NCBI RefSeq assembly: GCF_000757905.1
Contig: NZ_JRLH01000016.1
Length of the DNA stretch: 64,000 nt
DNA from: Arsenophonus nilaparvatae
GTDB taxonomy: Bacteria; Pseudomonadota; Gammaproteobacteria; Enterobacterales; Enterobacteriaceae
Strand: one strand, 5' to 3'
The notes below the pieces were generated by a model. That model had not been told where the DNA came from and did not search any database. It saw only the letters and a program-made list of their open reading frames with translations. Position numbers and translations under genes: made by a program. Position 1 is the stretch's first letter; each line of letters begins with the position of its first letter. Below are positions 25,170 to 36,970 of the stretch, in pieces.

Positions 25170-26450
25170 TTAATTTTTTATCAGAGAAGCATAAAAGAAA
25201 CCGTCTCCTCCACGTTGAGTTGGTAATATTTGTTGGCCTAGTTCCATATTGTTATTTAAAGATGCTTCAGGATGATGAAAAAGAAATTTCTGTATTTGTT
25301 CTTTGTTTTCATCCGGTAAAATTGAGCAAGTTGCATAAACCAGGATGCCATTGGTTTTTAAATAAGGCCAGATAGCTTCTAGAATTTCATATTGTAATTT
25401 AACTAACTGCTGGATATCAGTCGGTTTTCTTAACCATTTTATATCCGGATGCCTACGAATTACACCTGTCGCAGAGCAAGGTGCATCTAGCAATATACGA
25501 TCAAATTTCGCACCCGATGTCCATTCTAGTGGTCTACGTCCATCACCAACAATAACTCTTGCATGTAATTTTAGTCGATTAAGATTTTCTTGGATACGTT
25601 TTATTCGTAGTTCATCAATATCAACCGCTAAAACATCAGCTTTGGGAGCAAGTTCTAGTATATAAGTTGTTTTACCACCTGGAGCTGCGCAAAGGTCAAG
25701 GATATATTCACCATTTTTAGGTGCTAGTAATTCAACGCATTGTTGAGCAGATAAATCTTGAATTGTTACCCAACCTTGGTCAAAGCCTGGTAATTGGTTA
25801 ACCGCACACGGTTTTTGTAATTTGATAGCGAATTTACTGTCTTTGCTTAAACTGGCCTCTATACCTGCTTGCTGTAATAGTATTAGATAATCGTGAGTAG
25901 AATGATACAATTGATTTACTCTTAGCCACATAGGTGGTTTTAGGTTATTGGCCTCAAGAATCTCTTCCCACTGAGCAGGATAAACTTGCTGAATTTTTTC
26001 TAATAGCCATTTAGGATGTAAATAATTGCTTTCATTATTATTGGCTTTTGCATTTAATGCTTGTTCTTGCCGTTGAAATTGTCTTAATACACCATTAATT
26101 AAGCCTTTTAGTTGAGGATGTTTCAGTGTGATAGCACCATCAACAGTTTCTGCTAGTGCGGCGTGTGGGGGAATACGAGTAAAATGAAGTTGGTAAATTC
26201 CTACCATAATAAGATAATGAATAATGCGTTTTTTTCCCTTTAATGGTTTAGTTATTAATTGTTGAATAAACCATTCCAATAAGGGTAACACTCTAAGTAC
26301 ACCAAAACTCAGTTCTTGTAAAAGAGCTTTATCTTTATCTGATATATTTTTTTGCCATTCGGGAAGTACAGTGCTTAATGATTGTTTTTGATCAATAACC
26401 TGGGCAATGACTTGGGCACAAATGCTTCTAAGGTTATATTTTTTATTCAT
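25170..26450 (-). CDS. rsmB: 16S rRNA m5C967 methyltransferase RsmB
   Basis: RsmB methylates C967 of 16S rRNA using S-adenosylmethionine. It has 426 residues against 429 in E. coli. The N-terminal NusB-like RNA-binding domain (residues 1-140 or so) is followed by the methyltransferase fold with LDLCAAPGGKT, DAPCSATG and ATCSILP, which hold the two cysteines of the m5C mechanism. It is in the def-fmt-rsmB-trkA cluster. Its target nucleotide is deleted from the 16S gene of this window. Confidence 0.97.
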   Translation of the reverse strand: MNKKYNLRSICAQVIAQVIDQKQSLSTVLPEWQKNISDKDKALLQELSFGVLRVLPLLEWFIQQLITKPLKGKKRIIHYLIMVGIYQLHFTRIPPHAALAETVDGAITLKHPQLKGLINGVLRQFQRQEQALNAKANNNESNYLHPKWLLEKIQQVYPAQWEEILEANNLKPPMWLRVNQLYHSTHDYLILLQQAGIEASLSKDSKFAIKLQKPCAVNQLPGFDQGWVTIQDLSAQQCVELLAPKNGEYILDLCAAPGGKTTYILELAPKADVLAVDIDELRIKRIQENLNRLKLHARVIVGDGRRPLEWTSGAKFDRILLDAPCSATGVIRRHPDIKWLRKPTDIQQLVKLQYEILEAIWPYLKTNGILVYATCSILPDENKEQIQKFLFHHPEASLNNNMELGQQILPTQRGGDGFFYASLIKN

Positions 26451-26499
26451 GTTAAATATAATTACCCGCTAATCATAAATGCAAACAAGAAATTTATTA

Positions 26500-27474
26500 C
26501 TAATTTGGTTGCAATGCTGAATTTATTATTCTGCCAGGAATAAACCATCCGTGACGAGAGTTTAGAAAATCACTAGCTAACATTATTTTTTTACCGGCCG
26601 GTTGTATTTTTAAGATATTTAAAATACCTTTCGCGGTTGCCACTTTAATCCCTGTTTTATCGGCACTTAAAATTGTTCCCGGTGGTGAAGCGTCAATTTC
26701 ATGATCAATGACTTCGGCATACCAAACTTTAATAGGTTGATCTGCAACAATAAAATAACTTACTGGCCAAGGATTGAATGCACGAATACATCGCTCAATT
26801 TCTTCAGCCGAAAGTGTCCAATCAATTAATGCTTCATCTTTACTCAGTTTTTCAGCATAGTTAGCGAATGTATCATTTTGTTCTTCTGGTTTTGCTTGAT
26901 CTGAAGTGAGTAAATCAAGAGTATGTAGGAGTGCAATAGGGCCTAGTTTTGCAAGTTTTTGATATAGGGTTGCGCTAGTATCTTTTAGTTCAATAGGGCA
27001 GCTAACTTTGTAAAGCATATCTCCGGTATCCAGACCAATATCCATTTGCATAATCGTAATACCGGTTTCTTTATCACCAGCCCAAATTGAGCGTTGAATT
27101 GGCGCTGCACCTCTCCAGCGGGGTAGCAGTGAGCCATGAACATTCAGGCAGCCCATTGGTAGCATATTTAATACAATTTCAGGTAAAATTAGGCCATATG
27201 CGACAACAACCATAACATCGGCATGCTGATTTTCAATCCAGCGCTGACTGTCTGCTGTTTTTAGAGTTGTTGGTTGAAAAATAGGAATATTATTTTCTTC
27301 GGCTAGCGTTTTTACTGGGCTTGATGCGAGTTTTCGCCCTCTTCCAGCTGGTTTATCAGGTTGTGTCAGAACGCCAACAATTTGATACTTATCCTTGATA
27401 CCAAGTAATGCAGCTAAATGTTGTGCTGCAAAATCTGGGGTGCCGGCAAAAATGATTCGTAGACAGTCTGACAC
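26500..27474 (-). CDS. fmt: Methionyl-tRNA formyltransferase
   Basis: Fmt transfers a formyl group from 10-formyl-tetrahydrofolate to the initiator Met-tRNA. It has 324 residues against 315 in E. coli. The catalytic Asn-His-Asp set lies in the N-terminal domain, with NVHGSLLPRWRGAAPIQ and GITIMQMDIGLDTGDML. The C-terminal OB-like tRNA-binding domain follows. It lies 34 bases downstream of def, whose product removes the same formyl group after translation. Confidence 0.97.
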   Translation of the reverse strand: MSDCLRIIFAGTPDFAAQHLAALLGIKDKYQIVGVLTQPDKPAGRGRKLASSPVKTLAEENNIPIFQPTTLKTADSQRWIENQHADVMVVVAYGLILPEIVLNMLPMGCLNVHGSLLPRWRGAAPIQRSIWAGDKETGITIMQMDIGLDTGDMLYKVSCPIELKDTSATLYQKLAKLGPIALLHTLDLLTSDQAKPEEQNDTFANYAEKLSKDEALIDWTLSAEEIERCIRAFNPWPVSYFIVADQPIKVWYAEVIDHEIDASPPGTILSADKTGIKVATAKGILNILKIQPAGKKIMLASDFLNSRHGWFIPGRIINSALQPN

Positions 27475-27508
27475 GTAAAGATCCCTATATTATAAAATAT
27501 GATAAATA

Positions 27509-28024
27509 TCATTTTGTTGTTTTAGCTTTTAGACGTTCAAGCTTTTCAATTTTCTGCCTAATGCGTTGGCGTTTTAATGCAGAAAGATAGTCAATAAATA
27601 ATTTGCCATTTAGATGATCTATTTCATGTTGAATACAGATAGCAAGTAGATCATCAGTTTCTAATTCAAACTCTTTCCCATTGATATCTAAAGCTTTAAT
27701 TTTGACCCATTTAGCACGAGATACAAATGCCCGTTGTTCCGGTACAGAAAGACAACCTTCTTCAATTCCAGTTTCACCAGCTGTTTCTAGGATAACAGGA
27801 TTTATAAGTACCAATCTTTCATTACGAGATTCTGAAACGTCTATAACAATAATTCTTTGATGAATATTAACCTGTGTTGCGGCTAAACCAATACCTTCTT
27901 CTTCATACATCGTTTCAAACATATCATTCACGATACGTTGTATTTCGGCATCAACTTTTTTTACCGGTTCTGCAATTTTGCGAAGACGCTCATCTGGGTA
28001 ATGTAATATATTTAATACTGACAT
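27509..28024 (-). CDS. def: Peptide deformylase
   Basis: Peptide deformylase removes the N-formyl group from new proteins. It has 171 residues against 169 in E. coli. All three family motifs are visible: GIGLAATQ, EGCLSVP (metal-ligand cysteine) and HEIDHLNG (metal-ligand histidines and catalytic glutamate). It is the first gene of the minus-strand def-fmt-rsmB-trkA group and diverges from dprA across about 125 bases. Confidence 0.98.
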   Translation of the reverse strand: MSVLNILHYPDERLRKIAEPVKKVDAEIQRIVNDMFETMYEEEGIGLAATQVNIHQRIIVIDVSESRNERLVLINPVILETAGETGIEEGCLSVPEQRAFVSRAKWVKIKALDINGKEFELETDDLLAICIQHEIDHLNGKLFIDYLSALKRQRIRQKIEKLERLKAKTTK

Positions 28025-28149
28025 AAATGTTTAAAGCTATATCCAAAAAGTGAAAGTTATTTAATACCTATTCTAGACATTTCTCATTATGATTGACAGT
28101 ATTGGTTATAAATGGAACACACTTATTGCCAATTAAGTCTGGAAAGTAT

Positions 28150-29223
28150 ATGGATCCAATGGAAATATGGTTACGTATGAGAATGGTCTCTCATCTTTCA
28201 ACTGTCAATGCTGCTGTTATTGTAGAGAAACTTATTGCATTAAATAATGTTAAAATTGCTTCTCTTCGGGCATGTGGGTTATCACCGAATCAATGTATAC
28301 AATTTACTCATGCAAATTCAAAAGCTATTTATGCGGCAATGAAATGGCTTGATGTAAGCGAGCATAAACTCATTACGTTATCCGATCCAAATTATCCATA
28401 TTTATTAAAACAGATATATTCGCCACCAATTATACTCTTCGTTGCTGGTAAAGAGAAAGCGCTTTCTTCTACTCAAATTGCTTTGGTAGGGAGTCGTTAT
28501 AATGATTTTTATGGTGAGAAATGGGCTCAAATATTTAGTCAAGAACTGGTACATCACAAATTTACAATTACCAGTGGTTTAGCAATAGGTATTGATGGAA
28601 TTAGCCATAAAACTGCATTAAAACATGATGGAATAACTGTTGCTGTATTAGGTAGTGGTTTAAATAAATTATATCCAACCCAACATATTAGTTTGGCGGA
28701 TAAAATTAAGGAGCAAGGGGCGTTAGTATCAGAATATCTACCAGATACTCCTCCATTAGCCAAGAATTTTCCGCGTCGAAATCGTATAATTAGTGGCTTA
28801 AGTAAAGCAGTCGTTGTGATTGAGGCTGGATTAAAAAGTGGTTCATTAATTACAGCTAAATGTGCATTGGAGCAAGGTAAAGATATTTTTGCCTTACCAG
28901 GTGCGTTAGGAAATACCTTATATGAAGGTAATCACTGGTTAATTCAACAGGGGGCTTATTTAGCCTCGTCGCCTCAAGATGTTATTGAATATTTAAACAG
29001 TGGACTACAATGGTTACTAGAAAATAAAATCCTATCTGATAATCTATCGATCGATAATTCTATGAATAATATATTGCGTTATATTAATTATGAACCAACG
29101 CCTATAGATTTAATTGCTGAAAGAAGTGGCTTATCAATTACTGAGGTATCTGCTCAATTATTGGAATTTGAATTGATGAGTAAAATTATCTTTGTGTCTG
29201 GTGGATATATTAGAGTTGAGTAA
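28150..29223 (+). CDS. dprA: DNA-processing protein DprA (Smf)
   Basis: DprA protects incoming single-stranded DNA and loads RecA during transformation; in E. coli its role is unclear. The ATG at 28150 (MDPMEIWLRM) gives 357 residues. A TTG at 28093 adds 19 residues without family similarity and is rejected. The Rossmann-like core is present: GSRYNDFYGEKW, SGLAIGIDGISHKTAL and NFPRRNRIISGLS. A C-terminal winged-helix domain (PTPIDLIAERSGL-like) ends the protein. The usual next gene, smg, is absent: yrdD starts 10 bases later. Confidence 0.93.
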   Translation: MDPMEIWLRMRMVSHLSTVNAAVIVEKLIALNNVKIASLRACGLSPNQCIQFTHANSKAIYAAMKWLDVSEHKLITLSDPNYPYLLKQIYSPPIILFVAGKEKALSSTQIALVGSRYNDFYGEKWAQIFSQELVHHKFTITSGLAIGIDGISHKTALKHDGITVAVLGSGLNKLYPTQHISLADKIKEQGALVSEYLPDTPPLAKNFPRRNRIISGLSKAVVVIEAGLKSGSLITAKCALEQGKDIFALPGALGNTLYEGNHWLIQQGAYLASSPQDVIEYLNSGLQWLLENKILSDNLSIDNSMNNILRYINYEPTPIDLIAERSGLSITEVSAQLLEFELMSKIIFVSGGYIRVE

Positions 29224-29233
29224 TTAAAGTGAG

Positions 29234-29782
29234 ATGAGCATGCAAAAGCCAACCCTTTTTAGAAAAATGGCAGGTGAAGATAAGGAGCATTGCCCTAAAT
29301 GTCAAAGTGAACTTATTATTCGAAATGGGGGCTATGGGCCTTTTGTAGCTTGCTCTAACTATCCTAAATGTGATTATGTTCGGCCATTAAAACAAGCAGC
29401 AGACAGCCAAATAATTAAAGAATTACCGGATTATTTTTGTCCCAAATGTGGGCATAATTTGGTGTTGAAGCAAGGACGCTTTGGTATGTTTATTGGTTGT
29501 AGTCATTATCCTAAATGTGAACATACAGAGTTAATTGATAAACCTGATGAAACATTAATTGAATGCCCACAGTGTCAAGGTGGTGAATTACTGCAAAGAA
29601 CGTCACGTTTTGGCAAAGTATTTTATGGTTGTAATTGTTATCCTAAATGTCAATTTGTGCTGAATGCTAAACCAATTTCTGGTAAATGTTCTTTCTGTCA
29701 GTATCCATTATTAATAGAAAAAAAGGTTTCACAAAATATGAAAATATTTTGTGCAAATAAATTATGTAATAAACAGCAGTAA
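29234..29782 (+). CDS. yrdD: Topoisomerase I-like zinc-finger protein YrdD
   Basis: YrdD is made of repeats of the C-terminal zinc-ribbon fold of DNA topoisomerase I and probably binds nucleic acid; its exact role is unknown. It has 182 residues against 180 in E. coli. Four four-cysteine units are visible: CPKC/CSNYPKC, CPKC/CSHYPKC, CPQC/CNCYPKC and CSFC/CANKLC. The start could be 29234 or the ATG at 29240. It lies between dprA and tsaC in a likely operon. Confidence 0.93.
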   Translation: MSMQKPTLFRKMAGEDKEHCPKCQSELIIRNGGYGPFVACSNYPKCDYVRPLKQAADSQIIKELPDYFCPKCGHNLVLKQGRFGMFIGCSHYPKCEHTELIDKPDETLIECPQCQGGELLQRTSRFGKVFYGCNCYPKCQFVLNAKPISGKCSFCQYPLLIEKKVSQNMKIFCANKLCNKQQ

Positions 29783-29806
29783 TAAAAATAAATGGAATAA
29801 ATTGGT

Positions 29807-30376
29807 ATGGTTGATGAAATATCCCCTTCATTTCGGAATATTATTTTAGCGCTAAATGAAGGTAAAATTATAGCCTATCCGACAGAAGCTGTTTTTGGCC
29901 TCGGATGTGATCCTGATAACGATAAAGCAGTCCGTAAGTTATTATTATTAAAACAGCGTTCATTGAAAAAAGGACTAATTTTAATAGCTGGAGACTATAA
30001 ACAATTAACACCTTATATTGATGATAATAAATTAACTAATTTACAAAAAGAAATGATGCTTTCAACAGGGTCTGAGGTTATAACTTGGGTAGTGCCTGCT
30101 AGAAAAGACATACCAAAATGGTTAACAGGAAAATTTGATTCACTTGCGGTTCGTATTACAAATTTTGAATTAATTAAAAAGCTTTGTTTTTTATATGGCA
30201 AACCATTGATTTCTACTAGTGCTAATTTAAATGGATTATCACCATGCAGAACAAAAGAAGAAGTTATTGCTCAGTTTAATGGCCAAGTATCCGTTTTAGA
30301 GGGTTCTGTTGGAGGACGTAAGAATCCATCTGAAATTCGAGATATAATGACAGGTCACTTGTATCGAAAAGGGTAA
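29807..30376 (+). CDS. tsaC: Threonylcarbamoyl-AMP synthase TsaC
   Basis: TsaC makes threonylcarbamoyl-AMP from threonine, bicarbonate and ATP. This is the first step in forming t6A37 in tRNAs that read ANN codons. It has 189 residues, near the 190 of E. coli, and is a single YrdC domain with AYPTEAVFGLGCDPDN and the STSANLNG segment. Its stop overlaps the first possible aroE start by one base, so the two genes are coupled. Confidence 0.95.
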   Translation: MVDEISPSFRNIILALNEGKIIAYPTEAVFGLGCDPDNDKAVRKLLLLKQRSLKKGLILIAGDYKQLTPYIDDNKLTNLQKEMMLSTGSEVITWVVPARKDIPKWLTGKFDSLAVRITNFELIKKLCFLYGKPLISTSANLNGLSPCRTKEEVIAQFNGQVSVLEGSVGGRKNPSEIRDIMTGHLYRKG

Positions 30377-31203
30377 TGCAAATGGAAGAATTTGCGGTAT
30401 TTGGAAATCCAGTAGTACATAGTAAATCACCACTTATTCATAAATTATTTGCTGAGCAAACTGGTATTAAATATGAATATAGAAAAGTGCTAGTTCCTTT
30501 AAATAAATTTGAAGAAAAATTAGATGATTTTTTTTGCCGAGGAGGAAAGGGAGCAAATGTTACTTTACCCTTCAAGGAATTAGCCTACCATAAAGTTGAT
30601 GAATTAACTGAACAAGCTCAAATATGTGGTTCAATTAATACTATCAAGAGGTTAGATAATCATAGACTACTTGGTGATAATACCGATGGAATAGGTTTAG
30701 TTTTAGATCTTGAGCGTTTGCGCTTTATTGAAAAGGGAATGCATATATTAGTAATTGGTGCTGGTGGTGCAGCACGTGGTGTTATAGCTCCTATTTTAAA
30801 TTATGGCTGTCGAATAACGATTACGAATCGAACATTTAGCAAAGCAGATAAACTAGCAAAACAATTTTCTGCTATCGGGCATATTAATTCATTGATGTTG
30901 GAATCTATTCATTCCGCTGAGTATGATTTAGTGATTAATGCGACATCTTCTGGTGTTGCAGGGGAAGTTCCTGCTATTTCATCCAATATATTTAAGCAAA
31001 ATGTTTTTTGTTATGACATGTTCTATCGATTAAATGAAACACCATTTTTAACATTAGCGAAAACCCACGGAGTATTAAAATATGCTGATGGTATTGGTAT
31101 GTTAGTCGGTCAGGCGGCTTTTGCTTTTAAACTATGGCACGGTAAATTACCTGATATTTCATCTGTATTACAGCGATTAAAAGAAAATGCTGACATAAAT
31201 TAG
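30376..31203 (+). CDS. aroE: Shikimate dehydrogenase AroE
   Basis: AroE reduces 3-dehydroshikimate to shikimate with NADPH in aromatic amino acid and chorismate synthesis. It has 275 residues from ATG 30376, or 273 from the ATG at 30382, which aligns better with E. coli METYAVFGNP. Shikimate-binding SKSPLIH, the catalytic lysine in NVTLPFKE and DNTDGIG are intact. The NADP loop GAGGAARG and NRTFSKA follow. It is the last gene of the plus-strand dprA group. yrdB, which follows aroE in E. coli, is missing. Confidence 0.96.
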   Translation: MQMEEFAVFGNPVVHSKSPLIHKLFAEQTGIKYEYRKVLVPLNKFEEKLDDFFCRGGKGANVTLPFKELAYHKVDELTEQAQICGSINTIKRLDNHRLLGDNTDGIGLVLDLERLRFIEKGMHILVIGAGGAARGVIAPILNYGCRITITNRTFSKADKLAKQFSAIGHINSLMLESIHSAEYDLVINATSSGVAGEVPAISSNIFKQNVFCYDMFYRLNETPFLTLAKTHGVLKYADGIGMLVGQAAFAFKLWHGKLPDISSVLQRLKENADIN

Positions 31204-31274
31204 TTGGTATATTATACGGAAAAAATGATAACGATATCAGGTAATAATTAAGGATAGCATCTTTAATAATACAC

Positions 31275-31805
31275 TTATAAGTAAGTATTTTTCCAATTGT
31301 CATAATTAGTTGCGGACTGAACTAAGCCTTCTAACTCTTCTGACGATAATTTTCTAATCTGTTTTACAGGACTACCAATATATAAATAACCACTTTCTAA
31401 TTTTTTGCCTTGAGTGACTAAACTACCTGCACCGATAACGACATCAGCCTCAATCTTTGCGCCATCTAAAATAATTGAACCCATTCCAACCAAAGTTCGG
31501 TTACCAATAGTACATCCATGCAACATAACTTTGTGTCCAATGGTAACGTCTTCGCCAATAATAAGAGGATATCCTTGGGGATTAAGTTTATTCTTATGAG
31601 TAACATGAAGTACTGAACCATCTTGAATATTAGTTCTTGCTCCGATAGATATATAATTGACATCACCACGTATGACAGTTAGTGGCCAAATACTTACATT
31701 ATCAGAGATACGTACATCGCCAATTATCACAGCAGTTGGATCGATAAACACACTATTTCCAATAACAGGTTTTGAATGCAAATAAGGTCTTATATTAGAA
31801 GTCAT
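31275..31805 (-). CDS. yrdA: Gamma carbonic anhydrase-like protein YrdA
   Basis: YrdA is a trimeric left-handed beta-helix protein related to gamma carbonic anhydrases; its enzymatic activity is not settled. The ATG at 31805 (MTSNIRPYLHSK) gives 176 residues; an upstream ATG at 31847 adds 14 residues with no family similarity. Hexapeptide repeats and the metal-ligand histidines (HVTHKN, VTIGHKVMLHGC) are visible. As in E. coli it lies just upstream of an rrn operon, on the opposite strand. Confidence 0.94.
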   Translation of the reverse strand: MTSNIRPYLHSKPVIGNSVFIDPTAVIIGDVRISDNVSIWPLTVIRGDVNYISIGARTNIQDGSVLHVTHKNKLNPQGYPLIIGEDVTIGHKVMLHGCTIGNRTLVGMGSIILDGAKIEADVVIGAGSLVTQGKKLESGYLYIGSPVKQIRKLSSEELEGLVQSATNYDNWKNTYL

Positions 31806-32061
31806 TGCTATTTTTATCCTAAGTAAACTATTTGAATTAGTTAACAAACAGTGAATAGATAAATTTGTATTTTATATTATTAAATATTCTTTTTAATCAA
31901 ATGAAGTGAATTTATATCTAATAAAATACCATATAGTCTTATCTTTGAATTTTTTTAAATCATAAAGTTGAATGGATACTATAAGATCTAGCTAATTTCG
32001 TAGAATTTTAATTCATTATGACGAAAATATATTCATATAAATTAAAAACGCAAAAAAATAG
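31806..32061. other. AT-rich spacer between yrdA and the rrn promoters
   Basis: About 255 bases of very AT-rich DNA with no gene seen. The part nearest the rrn P1 promoter (A and T tracts at about 31890-32055) is where UP elements and Fis sites lie in E. coli rrn operons. No specific site could be called with confidence. Confidence 0.4.
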
Positions 32062-32089
32062 TTGAGTAAATTTTTAGGCGCTCTATAAT
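32062..32089 (+). promoter_or_regulatory. rrn promoter P1
   Basis: TTGAGT (32062-32067), 16 bases and TATAAT (32084-32089) are followed by a GC-rich discriminator (GCGCCCCC), the signature of growth-rate-controlled, ppGpp-sensitive rrn P1 promoters. Confidence 0.85.
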
Positions 32090-32171
32090 GCGCCCCCACT
32101 GAGTCAGTATAGAATGAATCAATTGAATTGAATTTTCTTGACGCAGGGTAAAGAAAAGTAGAAATAACTAC

Positions 32172-32199
32172 TTGACTTTACAGGTGAAAAGCGTAATAT
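32172..32199 (+). promoter_or_regulatory. rrn promoter P2
   Basis: TTGACT (32172-32177), 16 bases and TAATAT (32194-32199) form a second promoter 110 bases after P1, the usual tandem arrangement. Confidence 0.85.
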
Positions 32200-32225
32200 A
32201 CGCCACCTCGCGGCCTAGGTCGCAC

Positions 32226-32237
32226 GCTCTTTAACAA
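32226..32237 (+). promoter_or_regulatory. boxA antitermination element, rrn leader
   Basis: GCTCTTTAACAA matches the enterobacterial rrn boxA, where NusB and S10 (NusE) bind to protect the long rRNA transcript from Rho. A second copy lies before the 23S gene. Confidence 0.85.
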
Positions 32238-32452
32238 TTAATCAGACAATCTGTGTGGGCACTCGCAAGACATCATCAAAAAATATTTGATTTTAAAGTC
32301 TTGAAGAGTGACAAAACAGTTAATTCATATATGAACTAATATGCAGTAACGTTATTTTGGACGGCAGCGGCGAAGGTGGTCAAACATCGGCAAAGCGGGT
32401 TGAATAAAAGGGCGTTACGGTCAGTAAAACATTCTTTGAGCATCAAGCTTTT

Positions 32453-33037
<585 letters not shown>

Positions 33038-33103
33038 CCTAGATAGATGGAATGTGAGTGTTCACACAGATTGTCTGATGAAGATTGAGCAGAAGGTATC
33101 ATT

Positions 33104-33180
<77 letters not shown>

Positions 33181-33247
33181 ACATTGCTGACGGAAGTGGC
33201 TGAAAGGCAAGGTTAGCAGTAAGGTGTAATGATACGACAATCTTAAT

Positions 33248-33323
33248 GGGGCTATAGCTCAGCTGGGAGAGCGCCTGCTTTGCACGCAGGAGGTCAGCGG
33301 TTCGATCCCGCTTAGCTCCACCA
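33248..33323 (+). tRNA. alaT: tRNA-Ala (TGC)
   Basis: A 76-base cloverleaf with encoded CCA and anticodon loop TTTGCAC, giving TGC. One change from E. coli turns TCTGCGG into TCAGCGG, and the other arm of that stem has a matching change nearby (CCGCTTAG). It is the second spacer tRNA, after tRNA-Ile. Confidence 0.97.
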
Positions 33324-33661
33324 TATTGCAAGATAAAAATAGAAAAAAAGTTATTCAGAGCAGGCTGGCAACAGTATGCTGCGAATAATAATGCTCTTTA
33401 ACAATCTGGAACAAGCTGAAAATTGAAACACACATTATTGAAAAAATAGTGTGGAGAACTCTCAAAACTCCAATTTGAAGTGTTATTCAAATAGGCAGAC
33501 GAGTAGCATGAGCGAGCAGGGTGAAATTTGCGGCGTAGGCGCGCAGTCAGCGCAGCGTACATAAGTACGTGAGCATGACGAGCACCGCACAACAAAAAAT
33601 TTCGCACGGCGCAGCCATGACGCTTCTCTATTATTTGATAAGAGACACCTTCGGGTTGTGA
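33324..33661 (+). other. tRNA-Ala to 23S spacer with a GC-richer insert
   Basis: The 338-base spacer contains boxA (33393-33404) and the expected processing region before 23S. Bases 33495-33625 are clearly richer in GC than other spacers here. They hold a small palindrome (CGTACATAAGTACG near 33555), similar segments (GTAGCATGAGCGAGCA and GAGCATGACGAGCACC) and an imperfect outer pairing (TTATTCAAATAG near 33484 with CTATTATTTGATAA near 33628). It looks like an inserted palindromic repeat. The family was not identified. Confidence 0.45.
33393..33404 (+). promoter_or_regulatory. boxA antitermination element, 16S-23S spacer
   Basis: GCTCTTTAACAA is identical to the leader boxA. Enterobacterial rrn operons carry this second copy ahead of the 23S gene. 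Confidence 0.85.
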
Positions 33662-36564
<2,903 letters not shown>

Positions 36565-36717
36565 GACAACACCGAAGGTGTTTTTGGAGAGAGAATTTTA
36601 GCTTGTTTTGAGATTGAATCTGGTCGAATTTTGCTGAAGGCCGAGGTGTGTTTGCTACTGAGGTAGGTGAGCAGCCTGTAAGGCAGCGAAATGAGACGGG
36701 ATAAATAGAAAAGAATT

Positions 36718-36837
36718 TGTCTGGCGGTAATAGCGCGGTGGTCCCACCTGACCCCATGCCGAACTCAGAAGTGAAATGCCGTAGCGCCGATGGTAGTGTG
36801 GGGTCTCCCCATGTGAGAGTAGGGAGCTGCCAGACTT
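36718..36837 (+). rRNA. rrf: 5S rRNA
   Basis: A 120-base gene starting TGTCTGGCGG and ending GCTGCCAGACTT. The ends pair as the terminal helix, and CCACCTGACCCCATGCCGAA is universal in enterobacterial 5S. It is the last product of the operon. Confidence 0.98.
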
Positions 36838-36850
36838 TGATTATGTTAAG

Positions 36851-36874
36851 AAAGCCACCTTTGGGTGGCTTTTT
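36851..36874 (+). terminator. rrn operon terminator
   Basis: AAAGCCACC, loop TTTG, and GGTGGCTTTTT form a strong intrinsic terminator 13 bases after 5S. Confidence 0.9.
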
Positions 36875-36970
36875 GACGTTTTATTGTTTGATTTTGTAAC
36901 TCTTATCTATTCTCTATATATCTACATTAATAGACTATATAATTACTATATATTAATTGAGTTTTGATAT

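Noticed and set aside
28093..28149. TTG start that would extend DprA by 19 residues
   Set aside because: The extension has no family similarity and covers the divergent promoter region. The ATG at 28150 fits the family start and has a Shine-Dalgarno.
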